In this document: piece after piece, positions 54,570 to 63,192 of the stretch
Layout of the letters: every line of letters starts with the position of its first letter
Position numbering within the stretch: the first letter of the stretch is position 1
NCBI GenBank assembly: GCA_947038565.1
Contig: CAMQWP010000007.1
Location: 1-64,000, forward strand
DNA length: 64,000 nt
Reading direction: 5' to 3'
Source of the DNA: an uncultured Clostridia bacterium
Lineage (GTDB): Bacteria > Bacillota > Clostridia > Christensenellales > UBA3700
Translations under genes and position numbers: made by a program
Notes under the pieces: generated by a model
What the model saw: only the letters and a program-made list of their open reading frames with translations
Database searches by the model: none
What the model was told of the DNA's origin: nothing

Positions 54570-55274
54570 TTATATCTGTTTAGCTATTTCCTTTTTCATT
54601 TTTGATATTACTTTTTTCTCGATCCTTGATATGTATGATTGCGATATCCCCATGATATCAGCTATCTCTTTTTGAGTACGTTTTTGCGTTCCAAGTATGC
54701 CAAACCTCATTTTTATAATTTGGCTTTCTCTCTCAGGCAGTTTATTTGTAGCATTCTTGATAACTTCTACTTCTACTGATTTTTCAACATCACAAAACAC
54801 CGTATTTGGATCAGTACCAAGTATGTCTGACAATAGTAGAGAATTACCTTCCCAGTCGACTTTCAACGGCTCATCAATGGATATATTACCTTTGTATTTT
54901 TGCGACTTTCTAAGATACATAAGTATTTCATTTTCTATACATCTCGCGGAATACGTAGCTAGCTTTATTTGCTTTGTCATGTCGTACGAATTCACAGCCT
55001 TTATAAGCCCGATAGTTCCTACTGATATAAGATCTTCTATATCCATATTAGTGTTCTCGAACTTTTTTGCGATGTATACGACAAGCCTTAGATTATGCTC
55101 GATAAGTACATTTCTAGCCTCTACATCTCCCTCTGACATCTTCTCTATCATAGTCCTTTCCATGTCTGAGTCTAGTGGAGTAGGCAATGTATCATTACCA
55201 CCAATATAATTAACTTCGCCACTGCTTTCATACCCGAGTAATTGCTTTAAATACTTTATAAATCTATGTAACAT
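54570..55274 (-). CDS. sigE: Sporulation sigma factor pro-SigE
   Basis: This early mother-cell sigma factor is made as an inactive precursor. The 234-residue product starts at the ATG at 55274 (AAGGAG upstream). The pro-sequence MLHRFIKYLKQLL is amphipathic, and NYIGGNDTLPTPL matches the YIGG..LP.PL region around the Bacillus cleavage site. Region 2 has HNLRLVVYIAKKFE, DLISVGTIGLIKAVNSYD and ATYSARCIENEIL. Region 4 has TQKEIADIMGISQSYISRIEK. The gene follows spoIIGA, encoding its probable processing protease, by 10 bases. Confidence 0.97.
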   Translation of the reverse strand: MLHRFIKYLKQLLGYESSGEVNYIGGNDTLPTPLDSDMERTMIEKMSEGDVEARNVLIEHNLRLVVYIAKKFENTNMDIEDLISVGTIGLIKAVNSYDMTKQIKLATYSARCIENEILMYLRKSQKYKGNISIDEPLKVDWEGNSLLLSDILGTDPNTVFCDVEKSVEVEVIKNATNKLPERESQIIKMRFGILGTQKRTQKEIADIMGISQSYISRIEKKVISKMKKEIAKQI

Positions 55275-55284
55275 GATTATCTCC

Positions 55285-56040
55285 TTAATATGTGTCGTTA
55301 TGCAATAAAACTTTATATCCATTAGTTAATTGATTGAATATACAGTACACGCTATCATATTGCCTATTCTCAATCATAAGTTTACTTAGTTTGTAGACAT
55401 CTTTTTTTAGTTTGCCCGCTAGCGTTCCTATCTCAATACTTCCTACCGATTTAGAGTCATGTTTTAGTGACTCATCTATCACAATTACAGGGTAAATACC
55501 TCTATAATACATCGTGTTACCGCTATCATAATATGCCTTTTCTTTGATAATTTTCATATTTGTACTTATTATTACTTTCTTCACATTGCTCTCCTTGACT
55601 TTGTTTTTTATTATTAAATTTAATATTACCCTGCTCATCACTATTATCAATACAAATAGAGTTGCACCAAGACCGATATTAATATTATTAGGATTAGACA
55701 AAACTTCTTCTAGCGGTTGCCACATATTCATAATGCCGATCATTAATCCTCCGAAACCGAACGCATAACCAATGAATACACTACAAACTGTCAAATATTT
55801 CTTAATTGATCCAGGATTTGCTATTATAACACACATTATAAGTGCTACTAATATTTTTATAACTATATCACCAGCAAACTGCATTAACGGACTAAATAAT
55901 GCATAAATACTTCCAAGTACACTACCAATAAACAATCTCCACCATACTATTTTACGCCTTAAACTTAGCAGTGTTATATACGCAATGAGGATATCAATAG
56001 CGATATTATTAATAAGCACGCTTTCTATATATATAATCAT
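55285..56040 (-). CDS. spoIIGA: SpoIIGA, pro-SigE processing aspartic protease
   Basis: The 251-residue protein is the membrane protease that cleaves pro-SigE after a forespore signal. Five membrane helices fill about residues 1-150 (IYIESVLINNIAIDILIAY; GSVLGSIYALFSPL). The cytoplasmic protease domain has the retroviral-type active site DSGNT, with the Asp at about residue 172. It is shorter than the Bacillus protein (about 309 residues), mostly at the C-terminal end. The ATG has no convincing ribosome binding site, so translation may be weak. Upstream there is a Spo0A-type box. Confidence 0.93.
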   Translation of the reverse strand: MIIYIESVLINNIAIDILIAYITLLSLRRKIVWWRLFIGSVLGSIYALFSPLMQFAGDIVIKILVALIMCVIIANPGSIKKYLTVCSVFIGYAFGFGGLMIGIMNMWQPLEEVLSNPNNINIGLGATLFVLIIVMSRVILNLIIKNKVKESNVKKVIISTNMKIIKEKAYYDSGNTMYYRGIYPVIVIDESLKHDSKSVGSIEIGTLAGKLKKDVYKLSKLMIENRQYDSVYCIFNQLTNGYKVLLHNDTY

Positions 56041-56065
56041 AATAATATTATAGCTAGTTATACAT

Positions 56066-56100
56066 AATATACATTGCTATTATGTCATTTAAATGTCGAA
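56066..56100 (-). promoter_or_regulatory. Candidate Spo0A-controlled spoIIGA promoter
   Basis: A perfect Spo0A box TGTCGAA lies at 56094-56100 (plus-strand reading), next to a second related TGTTGAC. On the minus strand it overlaps a -35-like TTCGAC, 22 bp from a -10-like TATATT (56071-56066). The wide spacing recalls the Bacillus spoIIG promoter, which needs Spo0A~P. The -10 choice is my inference. Confidence 0.55.
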
Positions 56101-56245
56101 TGTTGACAAGTATGAATATTATGATTTTACAGATATGCATAATGACAACTAAAAATAATAGCGAATAATTGAGTCATTTGTCATCACACCATGCTTGTCT
56201 ATGCTCATATAATATACTATGCATTCGCCATGGCAAATATACCCA

Positions 56246-56283
56246 AAAATAAAAATAGCCTACGTTATCTAACGTAAGCTATT
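56246..56283 (-). terminator. Terminator after the acetyltransferase gene
   Basis: AATAGCCTACGTTA (56254-56267) pairs with TAACGTAAGCTATT (56270-56283), and U-rich sequence follows on the minus strand. It begins 18 bases past the acetyltransferase stop. Confidence 0.8.
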
Positions 56284-56300
56284 ATTTTATATATATTTGA

Positions 56301-56918
56301 TTATTTCATTATCTTAACAACCTCAGGCACAAGCATATCTTTGAAGTAATATTTCTTATCTCTCTCACCGACAGCTCGCATTACTCTGCATGGATTACCA
56401 CAAGCAACTACACCGCTAGGGATGTCTTTAGTAACTACCGATCCAGCACCGATAACAGTATTATCACCGATAGTCACGCCAGGCATGACCACAGTATTCG
56501 CACCAATCCAAACATTATTACCAATCACAACAGGCATAGCAAATTGCCCGTATGCACTTCTAAGATCAGGATCTAACGGGTGTCCAGCTGTAGCAATAAC
56601 TACATTTGGTGCTAGCATACAATTATCGCCGATAAAGATCTCATTATCATCTACTAGTGTTAAATTAAAATTAGCATAACAATTTTTACCCCAATGAGTA
56701 TTAAAGCCCCAATTAGCACGGAAAGGTAACTCGATATACAAACCTTCACCTGCGTCCTCAAAAAACTCTTTAATTAGTAAATTTCTCTTCTCAAAATTAC
56801 TAGGTCTGGTATTGTTTATATCAAATAATAAGTCCATACGCTTTGACTGCTCTTGCACGAACTCAGGATCATCGCAAATATACAAATCCGTAGTTCTTAA
56901 TTTTTCTTTTAAATTCAT
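56301..56918 (-). CDS. Maltose/galactoside-type O-acetyltransferase
   Basis: The 205-residue left-handed beta-helix protein probably moves an acetyl group from acetyl-CoA to a sugar hydroxyl. The N-terminal maltose-acetyltransferase segment is followed by hexapeptide repeats (IFIGDNCMLAPNVVIATAGHPLD; VVIGNNVWIGANTVVMPGVTIGDNTVIGAGSVVTKDIP), including the catalytic His in ATAGHP. The ATG at 56918 follows GAGGTG; two earlier codons are inside that site. A good promoter precedes it and a terminator follows, so it is monocistronic. The true substrate is unknown. Confidence 0.92.
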   Translation of the reverse strand: MNLKEKLRTTDLYICDDPEFVQEQSKRMDLLFDINNTRPSNFEKRNLLIKEFFEDAGEGLYIELPFRANWGFNTHWGKNCYANFNLTLVDDNEIFIGDNCMLAPNVVIATAGHPLDPDLRSAYGQFAMPVVIGNNVWIGANTVVMPGVTIGDNTVIGAGSVVTKDIPSGVVACGNPCRVMRAVGERDKKYYFKDMLVPEVVKIMK

Positions 56919-56947
56919 AAGCACCTCACTTAAATGTTGTTTTAATA

Positions 56948-56976
56948 ATTATAGCACAATGCATGCAGATATGCAA
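56948..56976 (-). promoter_or_regulatory. Promoter of the acetyltransferase gene
   Basis: TTGCAT (56976-56971) and a perfect TATAAT (56953-56948) are 17 bp apart on the minus strand, 30 bases before the start codon. Confidence 0.75.
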
Positions 56977-57004
56977 TACTAAATCTAATACTTATCATAA
57001 GCAA

Positions 57005-57042
57005 GTTGCGATAGACATTAGATTTCGTCTGCGACTTTTTTT
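57005..57042 (+). terminator. Plus-strand terminator-like hairpin with a competing pairing
   Basis: GTTGC (57005-57009) and AGAC (57013-57016) pair with GTCT (57027-57030) and GCGAC (57031-57035), then seven T residues follow on the plus strand. The loop segment ATTAGATTT (57017-57025) can alternatively pair with AAATCTAAT (56981-56989). No plus-strand gene is known here, so it may end a small RNA. Confidence 0.5.
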
Positions 57043-57116
57043 ATCAGTACTTACTATTAAACATATTAATATTGAAATCTCAAATACTATTCAATGCTTA
57101 ATATTATTGAATTAAG

Positions 57117-57150
57117 CAAAAAAAATGAACGATGTTGTTACATCGTTCAT
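57117..57150 (-). terminator. Terminator after rplS
   Basis: ATGAACGATGT (57125-57135) pairs perfectly with ACATCGTTCAT (57140-57150) around a TGTT loop. Eight U residues follow on the minus strand, 12 bases past the rplS stop. Confidence 0.93.
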
Positions 57151-57161
57151 AATTATTATAA

Positions 57162-57503
57162 TTATCTAACCTCTTTAAGTTTTGCAGCTTTACCAATTCT
57201 TCCACGTAAGAAGTATAATTTAGCTCTTCTAACTTTACCGTGACGGATTACGTCGATATGGTCAATCTTAGGTGAGTGGAATGGGAATACACGCTCAACA
57301 CCGATACCAAAAGATAAACGACGAACAGTGAAAGTTTCACGAACACCACCATTTCTCAAAGCGATTACAACGCCCTCAAAACCCTGGATTCTCTCACGAG
57401 TACCCTCTTTAATTTTAACCCATACTTTTACAGTATCACCGATTTTAACGACTGGTAGATCAGTTCTTAGATTCTCTTTCTCAATAATATCTATTAAATT
57501 CAT
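57162..57503 (-). CDS. rplS: 50S ribosomal protein L19
   Basis: The 113-residue protein sits at the interface of the ribosomal subunits. It has the L19 hallmarks FRIGDTVKV-like [56 protein letters not shown] and [13 protein letters not shown]. The start follows AGGAGG. It forms its own unit, with a promoter and leader upstream and a terminator downstream. Confidence 0.97.
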   Translation of the reverse strand: MNLIDIIEKENLRTDLPVVKIGDTVKVWVKIKEGTRERIQGFEGVVIALRNGGVRETFTVRRLSFGIGVERVFPFHSPKIDHIDVIRHGKVRRAKLYFLRGRIGKAAKLKEVR

Positions 57504-57562
57504 TTGACTTTACCTCCTATAGCGAGATGTTCATATTCTTAGAGGAACACCCGAAGTCCTTA
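57504..57562 (-). promoter_or_regulatory. Probable L19 autoregulatory leader
   Basis: The short rplS leader reads GGACTTCGGGTGTTCC followed by CTCTAAGAATATGAACATC, with GTTC/GAAC able to pair, then CGCTATAGGAGG. It resembles the Firmicutes L19 leader motif as I remember it, through which L19 would repress its own synthesis. The identification rests on memory of that motif. Confidence 0.55.
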
Positions 57563-57564
57563 AT

Positions 57565-57593
57565 ATATTATCATACTTTTATAATTATTACAA
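57565..57593 (-). promoter_or_regulatory. Predicted rplS promoter
   Basis: TTGTAA (57593-57588) and TAATAT (57570-57565) are 17 bp apart on the minus strand. The predicted start falls at the beginning of the structured leader. Confidence 0.55.
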
Positions 57594-57666
57594 CTATTTT
57601 AAAGCACTTTTTTTGATTTTTATCATTTTTTTTCATAGTAAAAAGCATGTAGAGTATATTTTAACA

Positions 57667-58047
57667 TTAATTAGCCCAAAAAGCATTTTCAACATGCTCT
57701 ATATCAGTGCCAGTTACGCCTATTACATCAAACCTTATATCTCTTCCATAAAGTGATTTTCTAGCTATGTACGCTCTTGCACACTTGATGATTTGTTTTG
57801 CTTTTGCGGTTGTTACAGCCTCTATCGCACTGCCAAACTTATTAGTAGCACGAGTTTTAACTTCGACAAACACAATATAGCTACCATCAATAGCAATTAT
57901 ATCCAGCTCTCCGCCTGCAATATTCACATTACGCGCGACAACATTATACCCTAATTTAACAAGGTAATTACATGCTAATTCTTCGCCTTTTTGACCAGTA
58001 ACTTTATTAAACATTTCAGACCCACTATTTGCAAATTTATCAATCAT
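57667..58047 (-). CDS. YraN (UPF0102) nuclease-fold protein
   Basis: The 126-residue protein has the UPF0102/YraN signature KGEELACNYLVKLGYNVVARNV, GGELDIIAIDGSYIVFVEVKTR and RFDVIGV, a restriction-endonuclease-like core with D, E and K at the metal site. Its biological role is not settled. It lies just downstream of rnhB, a common bacterial pairing. No strong ribosome binding site is seen before the ATG. Confidence 0.88.
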   Translation of the reverse strand: MIDKFANSGSEMFNKVTGQKGEELACNYLVKLGYNVVARNVNIAGGELDIIAIDGSYIVFVEVKTRATNKFGSAIEAVTTAKAKQIIKCARAYIARKSLYGRDIRFDVIGVTGTDIEHVENAFWAN

Positions 58048-58143
58048 ATATCAGTTATTAGACAATTTGTTTGTGAAAACATCAAATCTAAAGCAAAAAT
58101 AACTTATATCGAACACCTAACCATATCTATAAGCATGCTTTAT

Positions 58144-58758
58144 TTATATAAATTTCTTTATAAATGATAATCTATGTATAGGACACTTTCCGCTTGCACG
58201 AATAGCGTCAATATGCAACTTTGTGCCATATCCTTTATGCTTTTCAAAGCCATATTCAGGATACTCTATAGCATAATCACACATCTGTCTATCACGATAA
58301 ACTTTTGCAATAATACTAGCTGCACCGATAGTATAACTTAACGCATCACCCTTTATAAGAGGCTTTGTAGGCATATCAAGGTCTAACTCAACTGCGTCTA
58401 TAAGCACTACATCAGGCGTGATTTCCAAACCTTCTATAGCCATTTTCATACACTTTTTTGTTGCATTAAGTATATTAAGTTCGTCTATTTCCTGAGGAGA
58501 AACCTCACAAATACAATAACTAATAGCCTTATCTATTATCTGTGAATATAAAGCATCACGTTTCTTTTCTGATACTTTTTTACTATCATCAACACCTATA
58601 ATTATATCATCTAAAGGCATAATAACTGCAGCACATACTACCGAGCCAGCTAGAGGTCCACGACCTACTTCATCAACACCAGCGATATACTTATATCCTT
58701 TTGAAACAAGCTCATTTTCATACTTTAGCTTATCTACAAATACTTTTTCTTTAGTCAT
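58144..58758 (-). CDS. rnhB: Ribonuclease HII
   Basis: The enzyme cuts RNA in RNA-DNA hybrids and removes single ribonucleotides from DNA. The 204-residue protein has the catalytic AGVDEVGRGPLAG, DDSKKVSEKKRD, VLIDAVELD-type and GAASIIAKVYRD motifs and ends with HKGYGTKLHIDAI. Its ATG lies within the last 8 bases of rbgA, so the two are coupled. Confidence 0.96.
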   Translation of the reverse strand: MTKEKVFVDKLKYENELVSKGYKYIAGVDEVGRGPLAGSVVCAAVIMPLDDIIIGVDDSKKVSEKKRDALYSQIIDKAISYCICEVSPQEIDELNILNATKKCMKMAIEGLEITPDVVLIDAVELDLDMPTKPLIKGDALSYTIGAASIIAKVYRDRQMCDYAIEYPEYGFEKHKGYGTKLHIDAIRASGKCPIHRLSFIKKFI

Positions 58759-59593
58759 TAGGATGCTCCAACATTATATTGCCATATTTTTGTTTTCTGA
58801 AATCATCAAGCACAGCTTTACATAATCTATCTACGTCGAAAGCACCGCCCCTTAATAAAAAGCCACGTTTTTTCGCCATTAGATCTAGTAATTCATGTAT
58901 ATCTTCAGGTACTTCATCAAGCTTGTATCTCTCTTTTAAAGCGTCAAAATGATTAGCTTTTAAGTAGTTTATTAGCTCAATAGCAAGCTCTTGAATGTTC
59001 AAAATATCCTCATTAATACTGCCGACAAACGCTAAATGTAATGCGTGAGTTTGGTTTTCAAACGACGGCCATAATGTACCTGGAGTATCAAGCAACTCAA
59101 TACCAGTAGCAAGATTTACCCACTGCTTACCTCGAGTAACGCCCGGTCTATCTCCAGTAATAGTACGTTTAGAACCGCATAAACTATTAACCAAAGTAGA
59201 TTTTCCACTATTAGGAATACCTACGACCATCGCTCTAATACTACGATTAGCACCTTTAGCTTGATATCTTTTTATCATTTCTTGATTTATCTTACGAAGT
59301 CCATCTACAACTTTAGAAGTCCTTCCGCTAGCACTATTAGTAACTATTACAGTCTTTTGCTCGTCGCGGAATTGCTCTAACCAACGATTTAAATCGGCTC
59401 TATCTACTAGATCAGCTTTATTAAGCACATACAATATAGGCTTAGTGCCTGCTAGTTTATTAAGTGACGGGTTAAATGACGCACCTACCGCCCTTGCATC
59501 CAAAACATATATCAAGCAATCTACCATCTTGATATTATCTTCCATCATTCTAATTGCTTTAGTCATATGACCAGGGAACCATTGTATTAACAT
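58751..59593 (-). CDS. rbgA: Ribosome biogenesis GTPase RbgA (YlqF)
   Basis: RbgA helps late assembly of the 50S subunit. The 280-residue protein has the circularly permuted GTPase order: G4 NKADL precedes G1 GIPNSGKSTLVNSL, and G3 is DTPGTLWP. It begins IQWFPGHMTKAIRMM, the family hallmark. Its ATG overlaps the last 7 bases of trmD. As in Bacillus it is next to rnhB, although rplS has moved to the far side of yraN. Confidence 0.95.
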   Translation of the reverse strand: MLIQWFPGHMTKAIRMMEDNIKMVDCLIYVLDARAVGASFNPSLNKLAGTKPILYVLNKADLVDRADLNRWLEQFRDEQKTVIVTNSASGRTSKVVDGLRKINQEMIKRYQAKGANRSIRAMVVGIPNSGKSTLVNSLCGSKRTITGDRPGVTRGKQWVNLATGIELLDTPGTLWPSFENQTHALHLAFVGSINEDILNIQELAIELINYLKANHFDALKERYKLDEVPEDIHELLDLMAKKRGFLLRGGAFDVDRLCKAVLDDFRKQKYGNIMLEHPND

Positions 59594-60267
59594 TTGTCCT
59601 CCTTGATTAGATCAGGTCTGCGTTTTTTAGTCACTTCAACCTGCTGTGCATGTCTCCACTTTGAGATATTTTGATGATTACCCGATAGTAATACATCTGG
59701 CACGGACATACCATTATATGTCTGAGGTCTTGTATACTGAGGATATTCCAAAAGGCCATTACTAAAACTTTCCTCTGACGTAGACTCACTACTACCTAAA
59801 ACACCGTCAACGTACCTAGCAACAGCATTAATCGCGACCATACAAGCAAGCTCACCGCCAGTAAGTACATAATCACCAATAGATAATTCCATATCAATTT
59901 CGCTGTCGATAACACGTTGATCAATGCCTTCATAATGACCACATAAAAACAATAAGTTATCCTCTCCAGCAAGATCTAAAACCACCTTTTGAGATAGCGT
60001 AACACCTTTAGGAGATAAAAATATCCTCTTGCATTTTCTATCGGGATCAACGCTTTTAATCGCGTCGAAAATAGGCTGAGGGGTCATCACCATGCCAGCA
60101 CCACCACCGAAAGGATAGTCATCACACTTGTGATGCTTATCAGTGCTAAATTCTCTAATATCAGTTGCGTTTAGTGAAAACTTACCGCAATCTAGTGCCT
60201 TACCTATGACGCCTGATTTCATGCAATCAAACATGTCAGGAAATAATGTCAAAACCTCAATCTTCAT
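59587..60267 (-). CDS. trmD: tRNA (guanine-N1)-methyltransferase
   Basis: The enzyme methylates G37 of tRNAs to keep the reading frame. The 226-residue protein has the knotted SPOUT motifs LTLFPDMF, FGGGAGMVMTPQP, FLCGHYEGIDQRV and DYVLTGGELA, plus the C-terminal ECPQYTRP-like LEYPQYTRPQTY. It overlaps rimM by 11 bases and rbgA by 7, so rimM-trmD-rbgA-rnhB is one tightly packed unit. Confidence 0.97.
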   Translation of the reverse strand: MKIEVLTLFPDMFDCMKSGVIGKALDCGKFSLNATDIREFSTDKHHKCDDYPFGGGAGMVMTPQPIFDAIKSVDPDRKCKRIFLSPKGVTLSQKVVLDLAGEDNLLFLCGHYEGIDQRVIDSEIDMELSIGDYVLTGGELACMVAINAVARYVDGVLGSSESTSEESFSNGLLEYPQYTRPQTYNGMSVPDVLLSGNHQNISKWRHAQQVEVTKKRRPDLIKEDKC

Positions 60268-60769
60268 ATACTACTATCTGCTCCAATACTTCTGCATTAA
60301 GTTCTATTAATTTTTTGTCAATATCTATATTATCTAGAACTTTATTAAGTGCTGGGAACATAAATGAACTATGATCACCATCACCTTTTACATAATACAC
60401 GTCAGCACTTCCATTCTGAAAAATTTCAGTAAGCACACCGCGAACCTTGCCTCCTACAGTAACACTGCAACCAACAAGATCAATAATCAAATATCTACCC
60501 TTAGGAAGTGAAGGCATTACCAACCTCTCGCAAGTAACAACTTGACCACGTAAAAGGTCTGCAGTATTGCGATCATCAACGCCTTTCAGCTTGAAAAATA
60601 CACCATTAGTCAAGTTCTTAACTGTCTCAACTTCATAACTTACGTCACCAAGTTTGACTAAAGTAAGATTTTGATACAACTCTTTCTCGTCAGTCATCAA
60701 AGTGATCTTAACTTCACCTTTTATGCCTTGTGCCTTTGTGATTTTACCGATAGTAATGATATTATCCAT
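60257..60769 (-). CDS. rimM: Ribosome maturation factor RimM
   Basis: RimM assists 30S head assembly and 16S processing. The 170-residue protein begins TIGKITKAQGIKGEVKI and has the N-terminal RimM barrel, with DDRNTADLLRGQVV. The PRC-barrel half follows (YLIIDLVGCSVTVGGKVRGVLTEI...FMFPALNKVLDNID). The start follows AGGAGGTG. It begins the downstream half of the ribosome cluster, separated from khpA by a terminator and a promoter. Confidence 0.95.
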   Translation of the reverse strand: MDNIITIGKITKAQGIKGEVKITLMTDEKELYQNLTLVKLGDVSYEVETVKNLTNGVFFKLKGVDDRNTADLLRGQVVTCERLVMPSLPKGRYLIIDLVGCSVTVGGKVRGVLTEIFQNGSADVYYVKGDGDHSSFMFPALNKVLDNIDIDKKLIELNAEVLEQIVVYED

Positions 60770-60873
60770 GTTTGCACCTCCTGATTCTATATATAATCAC
60801 GTCATTTTTAAATAGTAACATAGCCATTATTTTATACTATATTTATACAAAATACTGTATAAGAATATATATT

Positions 60874-60902
60874 ATAATATGATTATATTATTCGTCTTGC
60901 AA
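60874..60902 (-). promoter_or_regulatory. Predicted rimM operon promoter
   Basis: TTGCAA (60902-60897) and TATTAT (60879-60874) are 17 bp apart on the minus strand, about 100 bases before rimM. The -35 touches the tail of the upstream terminator. Confidence 0.45.
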
Positions 60903-60939
60903 AAACAAGAATAACCCCGCCAATGAAAGGTGGGGTTAT
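60901..60939 (-). terminator. Terminator after khpA
   Basis: ATAACCCC (60911-60918) pairs with GGGGTTAT (60932-60939), with further CC/GG pairing inside. The minus-strand tail is UCUUGUUUUU. It ends the ylxM-ffh-rpsP-khpA operon. Confidence 0.85.
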
Positions 60940-60957
60940 AAAAGTCATTAAAAAAAA

Positions 60958-61185
60958 TTATCTCTCGTCAATCTCTACAGTGTATTTAACATTATGTTTC
61001 ATACCCGCAGATTTTACGATAGAACGAATTGCTTTAGCTATTCTTCCCTGTTTTCCGATTACACGACCTATCTCACATTTCTCAACAGAGATAGTGATAA
61101 CATAATTCGTATCATCGACGCTGACATCAACATTAGATGGATCATCAACAAGTTGGTCAACAATAGTCCTAACTAATTCTAACAT
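60958..61185 (-). CDS. khpA: KhpA (YlqC), KH-domain RNA-binding protein
   Basis: The 75-residue protein is a single KH domain with the RNA-binding loop GRVIGKQGRIAKAIR. In other Firmicutes KhpA pairs with KhpB/Jag and affects cell division and elongation. Its ATG shares a base with the rpsP stop, so translation is coupled. Confidence 0.94.
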   Translation of the reverse strand: MLELVRTIVDQLVDDPSNVDVSVDDTNYVITISVEKCEIGRVIGKQGRIAKAIRSIVKSAGMKHNVKYTVEIDER

Positions 61186-61430
61186 TATTTAATTATACCC
61201 TCTTTCTTTAGTAATGCTTTAACAGTATCAGTACATTGAGCACCGCATCCGATCCATTTGTTTGCAAGCTCATGATTGATTTTAACTACTGATGGTTGTT
61301 TTGTAGGGTCATAGTAACCTATTGACTCGATACATTGACCATCTCTAGCCTTTCTGCTATCTGAAGCTACTATACGATAGAAAGGCTCGCCCTTTCTTCC
61401 CATTCTTGTTAATCTTAATTTAACTGCCAT
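61185..61430 (-). CDS. rpsP: 30S ribosomal protein S16
   Basis: The 81-residue protein has the S16 signature [29 protein letters not shown] at its start and YDPTKQP in the middle. It lies between ffh and khpA, in the standard order. Confidence 0.98.
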   Translation of the reverse strand: MAVKLRLTRMGRKGEPFYRIVASDSRKARDGQCIESIGYYDPTKQPSVVKINHELANKWIGCGAQCTDTVKALLKKEGIIK

Positions 61431-61516
61431 TTTTATATCCTCCGTTAGTGAAAAAATTATTTGTTATATTATTTATATTTATATACATTAATATCTTTTA
61501 AGTGAAAAGTCTTTAA

Positions 61517-62842
61517 TTAAAAAGGCATTTTCATACCGCGTCTACCGCCACTTGCCATACGACGCATCATGTCTTTTGTCTGATCGAACTGTTTCATAAG
61601 TGCATTGACTTCTTGAATAGTAGTACCACTACCTTTTGCAATCCTCTTCCTGTGTGAGCTTTTTAGTAACAATGGATTTATTCGCTCTTTTGCAGTCATA
61701 GACTGTATAATTGCTTTCATCCTTGCTATTTTATTCTCATCCATATCCAAGTTAGCACCTTTTATCTTATTTGAAAGACCCGGTATCATACTTAGCATGT
61801 CTTGCATACTACCCATACTCTTCATCTTCTCGAATTGATCAAGATAATCATTTAGATCAAAAGACTTATCTTTTATCTTCTTTTGAAGTAGTAACGCATC
61901 TTCTTCAGTGATTACGCTTTGAGCTTTCTCTATAAGAGTAAGCACGTCACCCATTCCAAGAATTCTTGACGCCATACGATCAGGGTGGAAAGGTTCTATA
62001 TCGCCCATTTTCTCGCCGATACCACTAAACTTAACTGGCTTACCAGTCACCGCTCTAATAGATAGTGCAGCACCGCCTCTAGTATCGCCGTCTAACTTAG
62101 TTAGAACAACGCCCGTGATATCCAACTGCTGATTAAATGTCTCAGCGACATTAACAGCGTCTTGACCAGTCATACTGTCTACTACTAAAAGTATTTCAGT
62201 AGGATTTAGAACTTTCTTAATGTTTGATAGCTCGCCCATTAGTTTCTCGTCAATATGAAGTCTACCTGCGGTATCGACTATCATTATATCATGACTATTA
62301 GAAAGAGCAAACTCTCGAGCAATCTTAACTATCTTGACTGGATCTATCTGACCCGCTTCAAAGACAGGAACGTCTATGCTCTTACCAACTACTTGCAATT
62401 GCTTAATCGCAGCTGGTCTATATATATCGCCTGCCACTAGAAGTGGCTTTTTACCTTGTTTTTTCAGCATATTAGCAAGTTTACCACACATAGTAGTCTT
62501 ACCTGCACCCTGAAGTCCACACATCATAATAATAGTAGGTGGTTTGTCTGCGATAACTAGTTTAGAATGCTTTGCACCCATAAGTTCTACTAGCTCATCA
62601 TTTACTACCTTTATTACTTGCTGAGCAGGAGATAAACTTTTTAATACCTCTTCTCCTATAGCCTTTTCACTAACTTTCTTAATAAAATCCTTAACAACAC
62701 TGAAGTTTACATCAGCTTCAAGTAGTGCGATACGCACTTCTCTCATAGCACCTTTTACTTCAAGTTCAGTAAGTTGGCCTTTATTTTTAAGTTTAGAAAA
62801 TATATGTCCTAGCTTATCGCTTAGATTATTAAATGTCGCCAT
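61517..62842 (-). CDS. ffh: Signal recognition particle protein Ffh
   Basis: This GTPase delivers nascent membrane proteins to the translocon. The 441-residue protein has the helical N domain, G1 GLQGAGKTTMCGKLA, DIYRPAAIKQL, DTAGRLHID, TKLDGDTRGG, and the Met-rich M domain ending RRMASGGRRGMKMPF, which binds SRP RNA and signal peptides. It overlaps ylxM by 14 bases. The SRP RNA gene is not in the window. Confidence 0.97.
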   Translation of the reverse strand: MATFNNLSDKLGHIFSKLKNKGQLTELEVKGAMREVRIALLEADVNFSVVKDFIKKVSEKAIGEEVLKSLSPAQQVIKVVNDELVELMGAKHSKLVIADKPPTIIMMCGLQGAGKTTMCGKLANMLKKQGKKPLLVAGDIYRPAAIKQLQVVGKSIDVPVFEAGQIDPVKIVKIAREFALSNSHDIMIVDTAGRLHIDEKLMGELSNIKKVLNPTEILLVVDSMTGQDAVNVAETFNQQLDITGVVLTKLDGDTRGGAALSIRAVTGKPVKFSGIGEKMGDIEPFHPDRMASRILGMGDVLTLIEKAQSVITEEDALLLQKKIKDKSFDLNDYLDQFEKMKSMGSMQDMLSMIPGLSNKIKGANLDMDENKIARMKAIIQSMTAKERINPLLLKSSHRKRIAKGSGTTIQEVNALMKQFDQTKDMMRRMASGGRRGMKMPF

Positions 62843-63176
62843 TATTCCCCTCCATTAGCGTCTTTAAACTATCTAGCTCGGTCTTGATAACAGATGTATC
62901 TCCGCCTAGCTTGTACTCGATAGTGCGTATAGCACTTTGCAACTCCTTGTCTTTGTGATAAAGTCCAAGAGTATCTTCATACTTTGTCAAAAGCTGTTCA
63001 GCTCGCTTTATGCTGTCCCTGACTGCTTGACGAGAAATGTCAAACTGTTCAGCAATCTCAAAAAGAGATATATCGCAGTCATAATAGAGTTTTATCATAT
63101 CGCACTGATGAGCAGTAAGTAGCATGCCGTAATAGTCATTATATCTAGCCATATATAGCATATCTGATTTAGCCAC
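62829..63176 (-). CDS. ylxM: YlxM-family helix-turn-helix protein
   Basis: The 115-residue protein has a sigma-70 region 4-like helix-turn-helix: LLTAHQCDMIKLYYDCDISLFEIAEQFDISRQAVRDSIKRAE. YlxM/p13 proteins stand before ffh in many Firmicutes and are thought to modulate the SRP pathway. The start appears to be GTG at 63176, five bases after GGAGG; a later ATG lacks such a site. It is the first gene of the ffh operon and has a strong promoter. Confidence 0.92.
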   Translation of the reverse strand: MAKSDMLYMARYNDYYGMLLTAHQCDMIKLYYDCDISLFEIAEQFDISRQAVRDSIKRAEQLLTKYEDTLGLYHKDKELQSAIRTIEYKLGGDTSVIKTELDSLKTLMEGNNGDI

Positions 63177-63192
63177 GTTGTCCTCCAGTACT

